A DNA stretch of 64,000 bases from Halieaceae bacterium (lineage in GTDB: Bacteria > Pseudomonadota > Gammaproteobacteria > Pseudomonadales > Halieaceae): positions 1 through 64,000 of the forward strand of contig JANQLM010000078.1 in the NCBI GenBank assembly GCA_028280635.1, written 5' to 3'. The notes under the pieces are model-generated. The model saw only the letters and a list, made by a program, of their open reading frames with translations. It was not told the origin of the DNA and ran no database searches. This document shows, piece by piece, positions 8,546 through 16,804 of the stretch (position 1 is its first letter; each line of letters starts with the position of its first letter). Made by a program: the position numbers and the translations under genes.

Positions 8546-9574
8546 ATGCGAGACACCGAACGCATCATCGGCAACAGCGCCACCCTCACCCAGGCCCTGG
8601 ACCAGGTCTCCCGGCTGGCGCCCATCCAGCGCCCGGTGCTGGTGATCGGCGAGCGCGGTACCGGCAAGGAGCTGGCCGCTGAACGCCTGCATTTCCTCTC
8701 CACCCGCTGGGACGGGCCGTTCCTGAAGGTGAACTGCGCCGCCATTGCCGAAAACCTGCTGGAATCGGAACTGTTCGGCCACGAGCCCGGTGCCTTTACC
8801 GGTGCCAGCCGCACCCACCGGGGCCGCTTCGAGCGCGCCGACGGTGGCACCCTGTTCCTCGACGAACTGGGCACCATGTCCATGGGCCTGCAGGAAAAGC
8901 TGTTGCGGGCGATCGAGTACGGCGAGTTCGAGCGCCTGGGAGGCCAGACCACTATCCAGGTGGATGTGCGGGTGATCGCCGCCACCAACGCCAACCTCAA
9001 GCAGATGGCCGCCGAGGGCGGTTTCCGCGAGGACCTGCTGGATCGCCTCAGCTTCGACGTGGTGCACCTGCCGCCCCTGCGTCATCGCCTCAGCGATGTG
9101 CCGGAGCTGGCCCACCACTTCGCCGTACAGATGTGTTCGGAACTGGGCTGGGAGCTGTTCCAGGGCTTTACCGAAAGCGCCGCCCGCCAGCTGCTCCAAT
9201 ACCCCTGGCCCGGCAATGTGCGGGAATTGAAGAACGTGGTGGAACGTTCAGTATCGCGCTGGGGCAACCCAGAGAAACCGGTGGGCACCGTGGTGATCGA
9301 CCCCTTCGACTCACCTTACGAAGACTGGGGGACCGTGAGCAGGCCGCAGGCGGCAACCGCGCCACTCCAGCCAGCCGCTCCCATGGACAAGCCTGTGCGC
9401 TTTGCCCGTGCCGTTGCCGATTACGAAAAGCGATTGCTGCGCGAAGCCCTGGAAGCCAACGACCAGCACCAGGGCAATACCGCTCGCGCCCTGGGTCTGA
9501 GCTACGACCAGCTACGTGGCCTGTTACGCAAGCACAAGCTGCTGAAGCGACGCCGGAAAACCGCGGCTGCGTGA
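8546..9574 (+). CDS. pspF: PspF, sigma-54-dependent activator of the phage-shock operon
   Basis: A 342-residue AAA+ enhancer-binding protein without an N-terminal sensory domain, as in PspF. Visible elements: Walker A GERGTGKE (about residues 34-41), ELFGHEPGAFTGA with the sigma-54 contact loop GAFTGA, Walker B GGTLFLDEL, arginine-finger region FREDLLDRL, and the WPGNVRELKNVVERS segment. A Fis-type helix-turn-helix ends the protein (NTARALGLSYDQLRGLLRKH). The whole chain aligns well with E. coli PspF as recalled. PspA should inhibit it. It is divergent from the psp operon and is directly followed by a LuxR-type gene. Confidence 0.96.
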   Translation: MRDTERIIGNSATLTQALDQVSRLAPIQRPVLVIGERGTGKELAAERLHFLSTRWDGPFLKVNCAAIAENLLESELFGHEPGAFTGASRTHRGRFERADGGTLFLDELGTMSMGLQEKLLRAIEYGEFERLGGQTTIQVDVRVIAATNANLKQMAAEGGFREDLLDRLSFDVVHLPPLRHRLSDVPELAHHFAVQMCSELGWELFQGFTESAARQLLQYPWPGNVRELKNVVERSVSRWGNPEKPVGTVVIDPFDSPYEDWGTVSRPQAATAPLQPAAPMDKPVRFARAVADYEKRLLREALEANDQHQGNTARALGLSYDQLRGLLRKHKLLKRRRKTAAA

Positions 9575-9588
9575 TACACTCCTGCGCC

Positions 9589-10413
9589 ATGGCAGCGCAG
9601 CTTTCCAGCCAACAAACCGACGCCCTGACCCGCGCCCTGGCCGCGCTGGGCAGTGAGGACTTTGGCCCGCGCCTGCTGGATTTTCTGCGCGCCGCGGTGG
9701 ACTTCGATAGCGCTGTCATCATGGCCTATCCCGAAGACTCCACCCTGGTGGTGCTGACCAATGAACTGTCGGCGGGCGACCGCGCCCTGTTTGACGGCGC
9801 CTACCCCAATGGCCTCTACCTGCTCAGCCCGCTTTACCTGCAGGCTCGCAGCGGCCAGCGCGGCTGCTATCACATCGATGAGATTGCCCCCGAGGGCTTT
9901 ACCGACAGCGAGTTTTTTGAACTCTACTACTCGAGCAACGGCTCCATCGACCAGCTCGCCTACTTCTGTGAGTCCGCCAAGGGCACACCGCTGGTCATCT
10001 CCATGGAGCGCACCGAAGGACTGCCGGTTTTCAGCGACCAGGAACGCGAGCGCCTGGTGACGCTGTCACCGCTGGTCAGTGAACTGGTGCGCCAGCAGCG
10101 CTGGCCGATCGGCGACATGGAACCGGCACCGGCACTGGACATGCACGCCCACATGGAACAGGTGCTCGACCTGTTCGGCTCCAGCACCCTGACTCCTCGG
10201 GAACGGGAAGTCGTGCGGCTGATTCTCAAGGGCTACCCCTCCAAATCGGTAGCCCGGGAACTGGACATCAGCACCCAGACCGAGCAGGTGCACCGCAAGA
10301 ACATCTACCAGAAGCTTGGGATTTCTTCCCACTCCGAATTGTTTACCCTGTTTTTTCAAGCCATTGCCCAGCCCGCCGGCGGCACCGACCCGCTGCTGAC
10401 GCTGCGCGCCTGA
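9589..10413 (+). CDS. LuxR-family transcriptional regulator
   Basis: A 274-residue protein. The C-terminus is a LuxR/GerE helix-turn-helix: LTPREREVVRLILKGYPSKSVARELDIS followed by VHRKNIYQKLGISSHSELF. The first 190 residues contain no recognised autoinducer domain and look like a GAF/PAS-type sensor fold. ATG 9589 is chosen; a longer frame back to 9133 lies inside pspF and is rejected. A GTG at 9571 overlapping the pspF stop is a possible alternative start. Its distance to pspF (14 bases) suggests co-transcription, and gabD follows 16 bases downstream, so it may control that enzyme. Ligand unknown. Confidence 0.85.
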   Translation: MAAQLSSQQTDALTRALAALGSEDFGPRLLDFLRAAVDFDSAVIMAYPEDSTLVVLTNELSAGDRALFDGAYPNGLYLLSPLYLQARSGQRGCYHIDEIAPEGFTDSEFFELYYSSNGSIDQLAYFCESAKGTPLVISMERTEGLPVFSDQERERLVTLSPLVSELVRQQRWPIGDMEPAPALDMHAHMEQVLDLFGSSTLTPREREVVRLILKGYPSKSVARELDISTQTEQVHRKNIYQKLGISSHSELFTLFFQAIAQPAGGTDPLLTLRA

Positions 10414-10429
10414 TCCCGAGGAACACCGC

Positions 10430-11887
10430 ATGACCCTCCCACTCAAAGACCCTTCCCTGCTCAAGCACCAGGCCTACATCAACGGCCAGTGGGTGGATGC
10501 TGACAGCGGCGCCACGGTGGCGGTGGACAACCCCGCCACCGGCGAGACGATCGTCGAGGTGGCGAAGGTGGGCGCTGCGGAAACCAGGCGTGCCATTGAA
10601 GCTGCCGATATAGCCATGCAGTCCTGGAAGGCGAGGCCCGCCAAGGAACGCGCAGTGCTGCTGCGCCGCTGGTACGACCTGATGATGGAGCACCAGGAAG
10701 ACCTGGCCATCATCATGACTGCGGAACAGGGCAAAGTGCTGGCGGAATCCCGCGGTGAGGTGGCCTACGGCGCCGCTTTCGTCGAGTGGTTCGGCGAGGA
10801 AGCCAAGCGCGTGGATGGCGACGTAATTCCCGGCCCCTCCCCGGACAAGCGCATCGTCTGCATCAAGCAGCCGGTGGGCGTGGTCGCGGCCATCACGCCC
10901 TGGAACTTCCCTAACGCGATGATTGCCCGCAAGGCCGCCCCGGCCCTCGCCGCCGGCTGCAGCATTGTGATCAAGCCCGCCACCTCCACGCCGCTGTCGG
11001 CCTTCGCCATGGCCGAGCTGGCGGAGCGCGCCGGCATTCCCGCCGGCGTGCTCAACGTGGTGTGCGGTTCCTCCGGCGAGATCGGCGGCGAGCTGACCGG
11101 CAGCCCCATCGTGCGCAAGCTCACGTTTACCGGCTCCACGCCGGTGGGCAAAACCCTGATCGAGCAGTCCGCCGGCACGGTGAAAAAAGTTTCCATGGAA
11201 CTCGGTGGCAACGCGCCCTTCGTGGTATTCGACGATGCCGATATCGATGAAGCCGTGGAAGGCGCCATGGCCTCGAAGTACCGCAACTCCGGCCAGACCT
11301 GTGTGTGCGCCAACCGCCTGTTTGTGCAGGACGGTGTGTACGATAAGTTCGTCGAGAAGTTCGTGAAAGCCACCCAGCAACTGGTGGTGGGCAACGGCAT
11401 GGACGACGGCGTCACCGCCGGCCCGCTGGTGGACCTGAACGCGGTGAACGATGTGGACGCGCTGGTGCAGGAAACCATCGCCCAGGGCGCCACGGTAGCC
11501 GCTGGCGGCGGCCCCCACGAACTGGGCGGCTGCTATTACCAGCCCACGGTGCTCACCGGTGTCACCAGCGAGATGGCCGTGTTCCGCAACGAGATCTTCG
11601 GCCCCGTGTCACCGGTGATTCGCTTTTCCAGCGAAGACGAGCTGATCGAGATGGCCAACGACACCGAGTTCGGCCTGGCCAGCTACTTCTACGCCCGCGA
11701 CATCGGCCGCATCTGGCGCGTGGCGGAACAACTCGACTACGGCATCGTCGGCGTCAACTCCGGCATCATCTCCAACGAGATGGCCCCCTTCGGCGGCCTT
11801 AAGGAATCCGGCATGGGCCGCGAGGGCTCCAAGTACGGCATGGATGACTACCTGGAAATCAAGTACATCCTGATGGGTGGGATCTAA
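10430..11887 (+). CDS. gabD: NAD(P)-dependent succinate-semialdehyde dehydrogenase
   Basis: A 485-residue aldehyde dehydrogenase of the GabD type, oxidising succinate semialdehyde to succinate in the cytosol. TPWNFP, the cofactor loop FTGSTPVGK, the glutamate in ELGGNAPF and the catalytic cysteine in SGQTCVCANR are all present; the double-cysteine CVC context is typical of SSADH. The C-terminus (KESGMGREGSKYGMDDYLEIKY) also matches. AGGA lies before the ATG. It directly follows the LuxR-type gene. Related semialdehyde dehydrogenases (glutarate) are the main alternative. Confidence 0.9.
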   Translation: MTLPLKDPSLLKHQAYINGQWVDADSGATVAVDNPATGETIVEVAKVGAAETRRAIEAADIAMQSWKARPAKERAVLLRRWYDLMMEHQEDLAIIMTAEQGKVLAESRGEVAYGAAFVEWFGEEAKRVDGDVIPGPSPDKRIVCIKQPVGVVAAITPWNFPNAMIARKAAPALAAGCSIVIKPATSTPLSAFAMAELAERAGIPAGVLNVVCGSSGEIGGELTGSPIVRKLTFTGSTPVGKTLIEQSAGTVKKVSMELGGNAPFVVFDDADIDEAVEGAMASKYRNSGQTCVCANRLFVQDGVYDKFVEKFVKATQQLVVGNGMDDGVTAGPLVDLNAVNDVDALVQETIAQGATVAAGGGPHELGGCYYQPTVLTGVTSEMAVFRNEIFGPVSPVIRFSSEDELIEMANDTEFGLASYFYARDIGRIWRVAEQLDYGIVGVNSGIISNEMAPFGGLKESGMGREGSKYGMDDYLEIKYILMGGI

Positions 11888-11900
11888 TTCCACCTATAGT

Positions 11901-11922
11901 GCTCAAGCTGGCCAGCTTGAGC
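11901..11922 (+). terminator. Perfect 22-bp palindrome after gabD
   Basis: GCTCAAGCTGG is followed directly by its reverse complement 13 bases after the gabD stop. The arms make a strong hairpin, but only a short pyrimidine tail (TTCTCTCC) follows, so it is a probable terminator of the gabD unit rather than a textbook one. Confidence 0.55.
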
Positions 11923-11944
11923 TTCTCTCCGCCGGGGACCTTCC

Positions 11945-11950
11945 TATACT
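11945..11950 (+). promoter_or_regulatory. Candidate -10 element for the peptide-export operon
   Basis: TATACT lies 52 bases before the adaptor gene and differs by one base from TATAAT. No good -35 box is seen at 17 bases (CTTCTC), so this is a weak call. Confidence 0.3.
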
Positions 11951-12002
11951 CCTGACCTGAGGTGCGCGCAGGGACGCGCTCCCGCACACCAGGGAAGGTG
12001 CC

Positions 12003-13250
12003 ATGGGCCTGTTCCGCCAGGAAGCTATTGATGCACAGCGTCATCGCCTGCAGGGCCATGTGGTGCTGTTGCCCCGTTGGCCCCACGCCCTGCTGAGCGC
12101 GCTGCTGCTATTGTGGCTGGCCGCGCTGATAACCTTTCTCACCCAGGCGTCTTACTCCCGCAAGGAAACCGTCCGCGGCTGGCTGGAGCCCGCCGACGGC
12201 ATGGTGCGCATCTTCCCGCAGGCCGAGGGCCGCATTGCCCAGCTATTGGTGGCGGAAGGTGAGCCTGTTGTCAAAGGTCAGCCGGTAGCGATCATTAACG
12301 GTGATCGCATTCTCGAAGACGGTGCTCATCTAGAGGCGTTACTGCTGGAGGAATACCAGGCCCGCAAGGACGCGATGGAACGCCAGCTCGCACGGGAGGC
12401 GGTACTGGAGGAGCTGCGCAACGGCGAACTGCTGGCGCGCATCGGCGATGCCAAAGCGACGCTCAAACAGTTGGATGAACAGGCGGCCACCCTGGCACAA
12501 CGCATCGCGATTGGCGAGCAACGCCTGGCCCGCCATCGCTCTTTGGCAGAGGCCGGGCATCTCACAGCGTCCGAACTGGAACAGCTGGAGGAACAACAAC
12601 TACTGCTCACCAGCGAACGGCAGGAACTCACGGTACAGCGCCTGCAACAGGCCTCCCTGCTTAAGCAACTGCGCGCCGAACGTCAGCGCCTGCCTGAAGA
12701 AACCCGCAACGCCGAAGACCGGCTGCGTATCGCCCTGGGCGAACTTTCTGCGGAGATCGCCCAACTGCGCGGCAACCGCGCCCATGTGCTGGTGGCGCCG
12801 TTGGACGGCCAGGTCAGCAGCATCGGTTTCGCGGAGGGGCAGCGAGCCACATACGAGCAAGCCCTGATGACCCTCCTGCCAGAGAACTCACCCCTGGAGG
12901 CCACACTGTTGGTCCCGGTGCGTGCCGCCGGCTTTCTGGAAACAGGCCAGGCCCTGCATATCCGCTACGACGCCTTCCCTTACCAGAAGTTTGGCTTGCA
13001 GGCGGGTGAAATTGTGGAGGTCACCGCCGGTACGGTATTACCCTCCGACCAGGCCAATTTGCCGCTGCGAATCAGTGAGCCGGTATTTCGTGTGACGGCG
13101 GTGCCGGCAGATGATGGCGTGCCCGCCTATGGCCGCCGCTTCGAACTCAAGCCAGGCATGACGCTCAGTGCCGATATCGTGCTGGAAGAACGCTCACTGC
13201 TGCAGTGGCTGCTTGAGCCGCTGCACAGCCTGCGGGGGCGCATGACATGA
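12003..13250 (+). CDS. HlyD/CvaA-type membrane fusion protein for peptide export
   Basis: A 415-residue periplasmic adaptor. A cytoplasmic N-terminus (about 26 residues) precedes one membrane helix (ALLSALLLLWLAALITFL), a biotinyl-lipoyl-like strand region (GRIAQLLVAEGEPVVKGQPV), a long coiled coil (about residues 110-250, rich in E/R/L) and a beta domain with FPYQKFG. That motif is typical of CvaA/RaxA adaptors of bacteriocin ABC exporters. It would link the inner-membrane ABC protein to an outer-membrane channel; no TolC gene lies in the window. AAGG lies 5 bases before the ATG. It overlaps the exporter gene by 4 bases. Confidence 0.9.
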   Translation: MGLFRQEAIDAQRHRLQGHVVLLPRWPHALLSALLLLWLAALITFLTQASYSRKETVRGWLEPADGMVRIFPQAEGRIAQLLVAEGEPVVKGQPVAIINGDRILEDGAHLEALLLEEYQARKDAMERQLAREAVLEELRNGELLARIGDAKATLKQLDEQAATLAQRIAIGEQRLARHRSLAEAGHLTASELEQLEEQQLLLTSERQELTVQRLQQASLLKQLRAERQRLPEETRNAEDRLRIALGELSAEIAQLRGNRAHVLVAPLDGQVSSIGFAEGQRATYEQALMTLLPENSPLEATLLVPVRAAGFLETGQALHIRYDAFPYQKFGLQAGEIVEVTAGTVLPSDQANLPLRISEPVFRVTAVPADDGVPAYGRRFELKPGMTLSADIVLEERSLLQWLLEPLHSLRGRMT

Positions 13251-15367
13251 CGGCTCATGTCGATATCTCTTCGCTCACTTTCTCCTGGGGCCGCCGCGTG
13301 CCGCTAGTGCGCCAGGCGGAAGCCATGGAATGCGGCCACGCCTGCCTGGCGATGATTGCTGCCTATCATGGCAATCGTATGGGCCTGCAGGAACTGCGGC
13401 GGCGCTTTCCACCTTCAGGCCAGGGCAGCAGCCTCAAGGATCTGAGTGATATCGCCACCGAGCTTGGCATGACAGCACGCCCACTGCGCGCGGACCTTGG
13501 CGCGGTGCCGCACCTGGAGCGTCCCTGTATTCTGCACTGGGACCTGGATCACTTCGTGGTGCTGAAATCTATCGGCCGGCGCAGGGCCATCGTGCACGAC
13601 CCGGCCAGAGGCGTACTCAAGCTTGGGCCGGAAGAGTTCTCCCGGCACTACACCGGCATTGCACTGGAACTCTCCCCCGCTCCCGGCTTCGAGAAATCGA
13701 GACGCCCGGCCAGGCTTCGCCTGAGCGATTTGTGGAGCCGAATCGTCGGCCTGAAGCGCTGCCTGGTGCAGTTGCTGGCCCTGTCACTGTTGCTTCAGCT
13801 ATTCAGTATCGCTGCCCCGTTCTATATGCAGACCGTAGTGGACGACGTGGTGCTGCGCGGGGACACCGGCCTGCTGCTGACGCTGGCGATCGGCTTCCTG
13901 CTCCTGCTGGTCGTGGAGACCGGCACCAACGCCTTACGCGCATCGGTGATACTTCACCTGTCGACGCGGCTGCATCTGCAGCTCGCCGCCAATCTGTTCC
14001 AGCACCTGGTGCGATTGCCCATGACCTGGTTCCAGCGCCGCCACCTGGGAGACGTACTGTCGCGCTTCTCTTCACTGGATGCGGTGCGGGAAATCCTCAG
14101 CACCGGCCTGGTCACGGCGCTGGTTGATGGCCTCATGGCCTTAATCATGCTGCTGATTATGTTCCTGTACGACGCGCGGCTGACGCTGATCGTAGTCGGC
14201 ATCCTGGCGCTCTATATCCTGCTGCGGTTACTGCTGTTTCCGCCCCTTCGCCGCCTCTCACAGGAGAGCATCGCCAACCATGCACTCTGTGAAACCAGCT
14301 TTATGGAAACCGCGCGAGGCATGCAGACCGTCAAACTACTGCAGAGGGAGAATGAGCGCCAGGGCCAGTGGCACAACCGAATGGCCGATGCCATGAACAG
14401 CGACATCCGCGTCGCCAAGATGGGCATCGGCTTCGCTGCCGCCAACCGCCTACTGTTTGGTATCGAGAACGTTCTGGTGGTCTATTTCGCCGCTCACGCA
14501 GTCATGGAGAACGTGATATCCCTGGGCATGCTGTTCGCCTTCATGAGCTACAAGCAGCGATTCACCGGCGCCATCGACAGCCTGGTCGACCAGTTGATCG
14601 AATTGCTGATGCTGGGCCTCCACCTCGAACGCATCAGCGACATAGCACTGGCCAACAAGGAACCAGGTGGAATTGTCCTGCCGGAATCTGTCCGCGGTAA
14701 AGAGGCAGGCGGCCTGCGTATTACCAGCAAGCGCCTGTCGTTTCGCTATGGCGCGCAGGAGCCCTGGATATTCCAAGGTGTCGAACTCAGCGTACCCGCC
14801 GGGAGCAGCATTGCGCTGGTCGGTCCCTCCGGCTGCGGCAAGACCAGCCTGCTGAAATGCCTGATGGGCCTGATGCCAGCGACAGAGGGTGAGCTGAGCA
14901 TCAACGGCGTTCCCATAACCAGCCGCCAGGACTACCGCAGCTTAATTGCCGGCGTTATGCAAAGTGACCAACTTTTAGGCGGATCCATCGCCGACAACAT
15001 TGCATGTTTCGACCAGCAGCTAGACTGGGAAAGAGTCATGCATTCGGCGCAGCTAGCCTGCGCCCACGAGGCGATCATGCAGATGCCCATGCAGTACAAC
15101 ACACCCGTCGGGGATATGGGCTCCACCCTCAGCGGCGGCCAGGTGCAGCGCATCATGCTGGCCCGCGCACTCTACCGACAGCCGCGCGTCCTGTTCCTCG
15201 ACGAGGCCACCAGCCACCTGGATGTCGAAACAGAACGCGCCATCAACGCTAACATCGCCGGCATGAACATGACTCGCATCATGGTCGCGCACCGGCCCGA
15301 CACTATCGCCATGGCGGACCAGGTCTACGAATTGCGGCGGGATTGCCGCAAGACCCAAGTGCGTTGA
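13247..15367 (+). CDS. C39-peptidase-containing ABC exporter (bacteriocin type)
   Basis: A 706-residue protein with three parts. Residues 1-125 are a C39 cysteine peptidase with all expected residues: Q23, C29 (AMECGHACLA), H102 (DHFVVL) and D118 (HDPARG); it removes double-glycine leaders. Then comes a six-helix exporter domain (about 165-430), and an ATPase with Walker A GPSGCGKTSLL (from about 526), signature TLSGGQVQR (about 628), Walker B VLFLDEATSHLD and H-loop VAHRPD. It should cut and export the peptide encoded 41 bases downstream. The overlap with the adaptor gene shows an operon. Confidence 0.95.
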   Translation: MTAHVDISSLTFSWGRRVPLVRQAEAMECGHACLAMIAAYHGNRMGLQELRRRFPPSGQGSSLKDLSDIATELGMTARPLRADLGAVPHLERPCILHWDLDHFVVLKSIGRRRAIVHDPARGVLKLGPEEFSRHYTGIALELSPAPGFEKSRRPARLRLSDLWSRIVGLKRCLVQLLALSLLLQLFSIAAPFYMQTVVDDVVLRGDTGLLLTLAIGFLLLLVVETGTNALRASVILHLSTRLHLQLAANLFQHLVRLPMTWFQRRHLGDVLSRFSSLDAVREILSTGLVTALVDGLMALIMLLIMFLYDARLTLIVVGILALYILLRLLLFPPLRRLSQESIANHALCETSFMETARGMQTVKLLQRENERQGQWHNRMADAMNSDIRVAKMGIGFAAANRLLFGIENVLVVYFAAHAVMENVISLGMLFAFMSYKQRFTGAIDSLVDQLIELLMLGLHLERISDIALANKEPGGIVLPESVRGKEAGGLRITSKRLSFRYGAQEPWIFQGVELSVPAGSSIALVGPSGCGKTSLLKCLMGLMPATEGELSINGVPITSRQDYRSLIAGVMQSDQLLGGSIADNIACFDQQLDWERVMHSAQLACAHEAIMQMPMQYNTPVGDMGSTLSGGQVQRIMLARALYRQPRVLFLDEATSHLDVETERAINANIAGMNMTRIMVAHRPDTIAMADQVYELRRDCRKTQVR

Positions 15368-15408
15368 CGAACGCATAAACTAAGCAACCAATATGAAAGG
15401 AATTGAAT

Positions 15409-15645
15409 ATGGACTTTTCACAACTTTCGACGAACAGCAATTGCCAGACCTCCTTGGCTGAGCTAGATGAAGATGACGCCCGCGACGTGCAGGGAGGAAT
15501 GAGCCTGCAAGAGGGCGGCATCAACTTGATCATGCTCGGCGTAGGGAGCATGGCGCTCGCACCAGCGGCAGCTACATTTGCATTGGCGGCCGGAGTCACC
15601 ATGGTCGGAGGTGCCTTTTACGGTAGGCTTAGATATCACCGATAA
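15409..15645 (+). CDS. Double-glycine leader peptide, bacteriocin-like precursor
   Basis: A 78-residue product. The first 30 residues form a C39-type leader ending DDARDVQGG, with hydrophobic residues at -4 (Val), -7 (Ala), -12 (Leu) and -15 (Leu) before the GG, as exporters of this class require. Cleavage would release a 48-residue hydrophobic, glycine/alanine-rich peptide (starting MSLQEGG) with a basic C-terminus (RLRYHR), like a class II bacteriocin. A second GG at residues 36-37 is a less likely site. ATG 15409 is preferred over TTG 15403 because AAAGGA lies 7 bases before it. It sits just behind its probable exporter. Antibacterial activity is inference. Confidence 0.82.
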   Translation: MDFSQLSTNSNCQTSLAELDEDDARDVQGGMSLQEGGINLIMLGVGSMALAPAAATFALAAGVTMVGGAFYGRLRYHR

Positions 15646-15673
15646 AAATGCGTATCGCATACATCATTCTTGC

Positions 15674-15693
15674 GCGGACTCCCCCGAGTCCGC
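15674..15693 (+). other. Hairpin between precursor gene and rhomboid gene
   Basis: A perfect 8-bp inverted repeat (GCGGACTC / GAGTCCGC) with a CCCC loop, 28 bases after the precursor stop and 20 bases before the rhomboid start. There is no clean T-run, so it may partly terminate or protect the peptide mRNA, a common way to make more precursor than the downstream proteins. Confidence 0.55.
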
Positions 15694-15712
15694 CTCACTT
15701 ATAGTCTTGGCT

Positions 15713-16804
15713 ATGTCACGCTCGCCAAGCCATAAAACACATCAGCTGGCACCCTGGGCTAGGTTGTCGAGCTTTCCAGAAAACCCAGGTGGTTGGGCAT
15801 CAATACGGAAGAATCAACTCCGGCACTTGACGGAAGCAGAGGCGGCCCGGGAGGCAGCATCATGGAATCTGTTTAGCCCAACGCTATTGGGTTCGCCGAG
15901 CACCGATCGGTTACTCCCAGCAATTCTCGTGCCTGAGTTTGCTAATGCGCTGCGGCAGAAGGTAATCCGACACACAAGAAACAACGCACTAGTTGCGTCA
16001 GTGGGATGCATCGCCTTCTTCTACCTTTTTTCTGGACTGTTTTTGGAGGTCGCAAGTTACTGGCCGTCAGTCCTATTGATGCTCCTGATCAGCCTGCTCT
16101 TCTGGTCTGAACACCTAAACGCTAAAAATGATCAAGCTTTCCTGGCAGAACGGGCGCTCTACCTGGCCTGGGTTCGTTCGAGGCTGACCTGTGGATATTG
16201 GATCATTCCTGGAACTCTACTGGTCGCAGGCATCGCTCAAACTGCGTCTGGACATTGGTTCACGGGACGCAACTGGATTCTCGAAGACTATGGTTTGATA
16301 TATGAGCAGGTGAATAATGGAGAATATTGGAGACTACTCACCGGTCCGTTCTTTCACTCCAGCCCTACTCACTGGCTAATCAACTCGAGCCTGCTCCTCA
16401 TGTTTTCCGTCTTCGTATTCGCTCTCCCACGGAGCGAACTACATATATGTCTATTTCTTATTGCAACGACCCTTTCCGGCCTGGCTGCATACATAACACA
16501 CGAATATCTGCCCTTCTCTTTGCCAGCCAGCTATGACGGATTCGCTGGCATATCTGGCGGTGTCTTTTATCTGCAGGGCTTCATGCTCGCGAACGCGTGC
16601 CGGAACTCTTCCAGTTACCCTAGGGGACTACTGCTCATATTCGCGGTCATGACAACCGTGAATCTGGTACTCCCCCTTATGACAGAGAACAATATAAGTA
16701 TTGCTGCACATGCCGCAGGCTTGGCATGTGGGCTGCTAATAGGAGCGTTCTTCGCCCCAGCCGGCGAATCAAACAACCTCGGAAGAGAAGATAGCCATGT
16801 CTAG
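15713..16804 (+). CDS. Rhomboid-family intramembrane serine protease
   Basis: A 363-residue polytopic membrane protein. The N-terminal part (about 130 residues) is cytosolic and is followed by two hydrophobic segments, then the rhomboid core: GEYWRLLTGPFFHSSPTHWLIN with H215, H220 and N224; the serine motif GFAGISGG with S281; and the partner histidine in AAHAAGLACG, H333. All catalytic elements are kept, so it is probably active. ATG 15713 is chosen; an in-frame extension back to 15578 overlaps the precursor gene and is rejected. The DNA is visibly more A/T-rich than its neighbours, a sign of transfer. In this locus it may give immunity or process a peptide; both are inference. Confidence 0.87.
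   Translation: MSRSPSHKTHQLAPWARLSSFPENPGGWASIRKNQLRHLTEAEAAREAASWNLFSPTLLGSPSTDRLLPAILVPEFANALRQKVIRHTRNNALVASVGCIAFFYLFSGLFLEVASYWPSVLLMLLISLLFWSEHLNAKNDQAFLAERALYLAWVRSRLTCGYWIIPGTLLVAGIAQTASGHWFTGRNWILEDYGLIYEQVNNGEYWRLLTGPFFHSSPTHWLINSSLLLMFSVFVFALPRSELHICLFLIATTLSGLAAYITHEYLPFSLPASYDGFAGISGGVFYLQGFMLANACRNSSSYPRGLLLIFAVMTTVNLVLPLMTENNISIAAHAAGLACGLLIGAFFAPAGESNNLGREDSHV

Noticed and set aside
9133-9588. In-frame extension of the LuxR-type gene back to 9133
   Set aside because: It lies wholly inside pspF in another frame; homology and the regulator fold begin at the ATG at 9589.
15578-15712. In-frame extension of the rhomboid gene over the precursor gene
   Set aside because: It would overlap the precursor gene out of frame; ATG 15713 gives a complete protein.
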